Shown here: positions 14,886 through 16,907 of the stretch, piece by piece
How the letters are laid out: each line of letters opens with the position of its first letter
How positions within the stretch are numbered: the first letter of the stretch is position 1
Assembly (NCBI GenBank): GCA_041742255.1
Contig: JBGSIZ010000145.1
Span: 1-16,907, forward strand
Direction: 5' to 3'
From: JBGSIZ01 sp041742255
GTDB taxonomy: Bacteria; Pseudomonadota; Alphaproteobacteria; Rhodobacterales; Rhodobacteraceae
Length of the DNA stretch: 16,907 nucleotides
Program-made: the position numbers and the translations under genes
The notes under the pieces: model-generated
The model's input: only the letters and a program-made list of their open reading frames with translations
Told to the model about the DNA's origin: nothing
Database searches by the model: none

Positions 14886-15787
14886 ACCTTGGTGGCGGGG
14901 GCCGGAGGGGTGACGGTCCGCCGCGCCACGGCTTCGCGCCAGGTGATGAAACTGACGGCGGCGATGATGATCCCGCCCCCGATCAGCACCCAGATGTCCG
15001 CCGGTTCCCCGAACACCAGCGCCCCCAGCGCCACCGCCCAGACCAGTTGCAGGAACGTCACCGGCTGCGTTACGGTCAGGGGGGCCGCAGCAAAGGCCCG
15101 CGTCATGGTGTAGTGCCCCGCGGTGGCGAACCCCGCCACCAGAAACAGCCAGCCGCACTGTGCCAGCGTCGGCGTGATCCAGACCACCGCCGCAAAGGGG
15201 GCCAACCCGATGGTGACCGTGATCGACAGCATCCCCACCACCGCCAGCGGCGACATTTCGTCCGAGACGATCTTGGCGATCAGATAGCTGACCGCGAACA
15301 GCGCAGCCGTGCCAAGCATTGCGATATGCCCCGGTTCCACCGCCTTGATCCCCGGCCGCAGGATGATGAGCGCCCCCAATAGCGCAAAGAAAACAGCGGC
15401 CAAGCGCCGTGGCGGCAGTTTTTCCCCCATCAGGACCGCCGCCGCCAAGGTGACATACACCGGGTTGAGGTAGTTCATCGCCGTCACCTCGGCGATGGGG
15501 ATGCGCGCCATGGCGTAGAACCACAGGATGACCGCCAGCGTGTGCGCCACCCCTCGCCCCGAAAACAGCCAAAGCTGCCGTTTTGTCAACCGCGCGTTCA
15601 GGATCGGACGGATCATCGGGATCAGAAACACCAGCCCCAGCGCATAGCGCAGGAACGCCGATTGCGCCGCCGGAATCCCCGGCCCCACATGTTTCACCAG
15701 CGCCGTGACCGCCACGAAATTAAGCCCCGTCACGATCATCCAAAGGACGCCCGCAACCGGAGACTGTGATTTGACAGGGTCAGACAT
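14882..15787 (-). CDS. EamA/DMT-family transporter, 301 aa
   Basis: An inner-membrane metabolite exporter or importer of the drug/metabolite transporter superfamily; the substrate is not evident. The chain has about ten hydrophobic segments as two EamA repeats, residues 12-140 and 150-285. Repeat 1 carries RYALGLVFLIPM, then MNYLNPVYVTLAAAVLMGEKLPPRR; repeat 2 carries PVTFLQLVWAVALGALVFGE. The paired (L/N)P and GE signatures near the end of each repeat are the family hallmark. ATG at 15787 has no strong ribosome site and lies 29 bp past the argO-like gene stop, so the two are likely co-transcribed. It converges on choV, and both stop codons fall on the same CTAG. Confidence 0.92.
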   Translation of the reverse strand: MSDPVKSQSPVAGVLWMIVTGLNFVAVTALVKHVGPGIPAAQSAFLRYALGLVFLIPMIRPILNARLTKRQLWLFSGRGVAHTLAVILWFYAMARIPIAEVTAMNYLNPVYVTLAAAVLMGEKLPPRRLAAVFFALLGALIILRPGIKAVEPGHIAMLGTAALFAVSYLIAKIVSDEMSPLAVVGMLSITVTIGLAPFAAVVWITPTLAQCGWLFLVAGFATAGHYTMTRAFAAAPLTVTQPVTFLQLVWAVALGALVFGEPADIWVLIGGGIIIAAVSFITWREAVARRTVTPPAPATKV

Positions 15788-15816
15788 GCCGCGAAAAGAC
15801 AGGGAATTGCAGGCAC

Positions 15817-16425
15817 TTACAAGGGGGCAAAGATCAGCCCCACCGCAATCGCCCACATCACGCAGCCGATGCCTGCGTCCAGAAACCGCCATGCCACGGG
15901 CCGCGCGAACAAGGGTGCCAACAGCCGCGCGCCATAGCCCAGCCCAAAAAAGAAAACAAACGATGACAGGATCGCCCCGGACCCGAACGCCACCCCCCGC
16001 CCCGGATAGCGCGTCGCCACCGATCCGATCAGCAAAACCGTGTCCAGATAGACATGCGGGTTGAGCCATGTCAGCGCCAGACAGGTCAGCACCGCCCGCC
16101 GGAGCGACCCCGTCCCTGCATCCTGCGGGGCAAGCGCCTGCCCGCCCCGCCGTGCCGACCGAAACGCCAAGCCACCGTAAACAAACAGAAATGCCGCCCC
16201 AAGATACCGCATGACGGGGGCCAGCCCCGGCAGGATGTCCCGCAGCGTGGCGAAAAACGCTACCCCCGCCCCGATCAGGATCGCGTCCGACAGCGCGCAG
16301 GTCATAACCACGGGCAGCACATGCGCCCGCCGCAACCCTTGGCGCAGGACAAACGCATTTTGCGCCCCGATCGCAAGGATGAGCGACAGCCCAAGAGAAA
16401 ATCCGGTGAGAAAGGCAGTGGTCAT
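15817..16425 (-). CDS. argO: LysE/ArgO-type amino-acid exporter, 202 aa
   Basis: Inner-membrane exporter of basic amino acids, by analogy with E. coli ArgO and Corynebacterium LysE. It has six hydrophobic segments and the family motifs GAQNAFVLRQGL (20-31) and TWLNPHVYLDTVLLIG (119-134), which separate the ArgO/LysE branch from the RhtB branch. LSDAILIGAGV (45-55) is also characteristic. ATG at 16425 follows AAAGGA. Its divergent neighbour encodes an ArgP-like regulator, the classic partner that activates argO when arginine rises, which strengthens the call. The substrate (Arg, Lys or both) is inferred. One copy of the 41-bp repeat starts 20 bp upstream of the start codon. Confidence 0.88.
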   Translation of the reverse strand: MTTAFLTGFSLGLSLILAIGAQNAFVLRQGLRRAHVLPVVMTCALSDAILIGAGVAFFATLRDILPGLAPVMRYLGAAFLFVYGGLAFRSARRGGQALAPQDAGTGSLRRAVLTCLALTWLNPHVYLDTVLLIGSVATRYPGRGVAFGSGAILSSFVFFFGLGYGARLLAPLFARPVAWRFLDAGIGCVMWAIAVGLIFAPL

Positions 16426-16444
16426 GACGGTCCTTTTGCGGCGT

Positions 16445-16485
16445 TGATTTCGCGTCGGTTTTGCGTCGGTATCCCGGCGGTATGG
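16445..16485 (+). repeat. Interspersed 41-bp repeat, copy 2, upstream of argO
   Basis: Second copy of the element at 7355-7395, in the same orientation, differing at one position (G at 16452 for C). The three heptads start at 16453, 16464 and 16475. It lies 20-60 bp before the argO-like start codon, so it falls in that gene's leader or core promoter. Confidence 0.85.
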
Positions 16486-16582
16486 ATTTTCCCGTGACCA
16501 CCCGTTTGCCGGGTCATAGCCGCGCCGAGTCGATAAGGAAAATTAATTTGCATATCATCAGATTAACGCGGCTAATGCCGTC
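16486..16582. promoter_or_regulatory. Divergent argO-argP control region
   Basis: The part nearest argP is AT-rich against the background (16539-16566). ATTA-N7-TAAT (16562-16576) is a symmetric T-N11-A type dyad of the kind LysR-family regulators bind, placed 6 bp before argP, where it could serve autoregulation. No convincing -35 and -10 pair could be placed for either gene. Confidence 0.4.
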
Positions 16583-16907
16583 ATGATGGATTATCCTGCC
16601 TTGGCCGCCCTTGCTGCCGTGTTGCGCACCGGGTCATTTGACCGGGCCGCCGATGTTTTGGGCGTGACCCCGTCCGCCGTATCCCAGCGGATCAAATCGC
16701 TGGAAGAACGCATCGGGGCCCCGTTGATCGAACGCGGCCCGCCTGCCCGTGCCACCCCTGCCGGAGCCCGATTGCGCACCCATGCCGAGGCCGTCGCGAT
16801 GTTGGAGGCGCAATTGGCCACCGACATGGGCAGCCCCCGCAGCGGCGACCGCCCCCGCGTGCGCATCGCCGTCAATGCCGACAGTCTGGCGACATGGATC
16901 ATCCCCG
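16583..16907 (+). CDS. argP: LysR-family regulator, ArgP (IciA)-like, N-terminal part
   Basis: Transcription factor expected to activate the divergent exporter gene in response to arginine or lysine. The gene runs off the right edge; 108 codons are visible. Two consecutive ATGs (16583 and 16586) are possible starts and neither has a clear ribosome site. Residues 2-60 are the LysR winged helix: YPALAALAAVLRTGSFDRAA, then TPSAVSQRIKSLEERIG, matching ArgP in spacing. The RGPPARATPAG stretch after the helix corresponds to the VPPRPTEQG of E. coli ArgP, and VNADSLATWIIP opens the ligand domain in an ArgP-typical way. Divergence from a LysE/ArgO gene supports the assignment. Confidence 0.88.
   Translation, partial: MMDYPALAALAAVLRTGSFDRAADVLGVTPSAVSQRIKSLEERIGAPLIERGPPARATPAGARLRTHAEAVAMLEAQLATDMGSPRSGDRPRVRIAVNADSLATWIIP

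Overview
The window looks like chromosome of an alphaproteobacterium of the Rhodobacteraceae (Roseobacter group). The DNA is GC-rich, and the gene families and their order fit that group: pccB beside a short-chain acyl-CoA regulator, DUF6497, choXWV facing betIBA, and argO facing argP. I see no rRNA, tRNA, CRISPR array, insertion sequence or phage gene. Long open frames antisense to betA, betB, the MFS gene and choWV are composition shadows.

Region 1 (1-3224, minus strand) is a propionyl-CoA carboxylase beta gene (pccB) followed by small genes: a secreted DUF6497 protein overlapping its 3' end, a 49-residue lipoprotein with a strong hairpin behind it, an unrecognised 132-residue cytoplasmic protein, and the start of a glycine-rich lipoprotein cut by the left edge. 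The matching pccA probably lies beyond the left edge (inference).

Region 2 (3398-7004, plus strand) holds a small DUF486 membrane protein, a Bcr/CflA-type MFS exporter, a ScfR-family regulator (PccR type) and a CoxG/SRPBCC protein. The pccB promoter region and the regulator's own upstream region both carry 8-bp-phased arrays of TTTGCAAA-like units. This ties the regulator to pccB and to itself.

Region 3 (7008-8054, minus strand) holds a DUF465 protein and a secreted thermonuclease-like protein. A 41-bp repeat lies between them and recurs at 16445-16485, upstream of argO. It is built of three heptads with an 11-bp period.

Region 4 (8129-14885) is a full choline-to-glycine-betaine module. betI-betB-betA run on the minus strand and choX-choW-choV on the plus strand, from a shared 106-bp control region with a TTGAC-N2-GTCAA dyad. 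ChoXWV imports choline, BetA oxidises it to betaine aldehyde, BetB oxidises that to glycine betaine, and BetI senses choline. A hairpin with a T-run between choX and choW probably lets the binding protein be made in excess of the permease.

Region 5 (14882-16907) has an EamA-family transporter and a LysE/ArgO-type amino-acid exporter on the minus strand, divergent from an ArgP-like LysR regulator cut by the right edge. Most of the window is ordinary, well-understood metabolism. The signals most worth a second look are the phased operator arrays and the heptad repeat.
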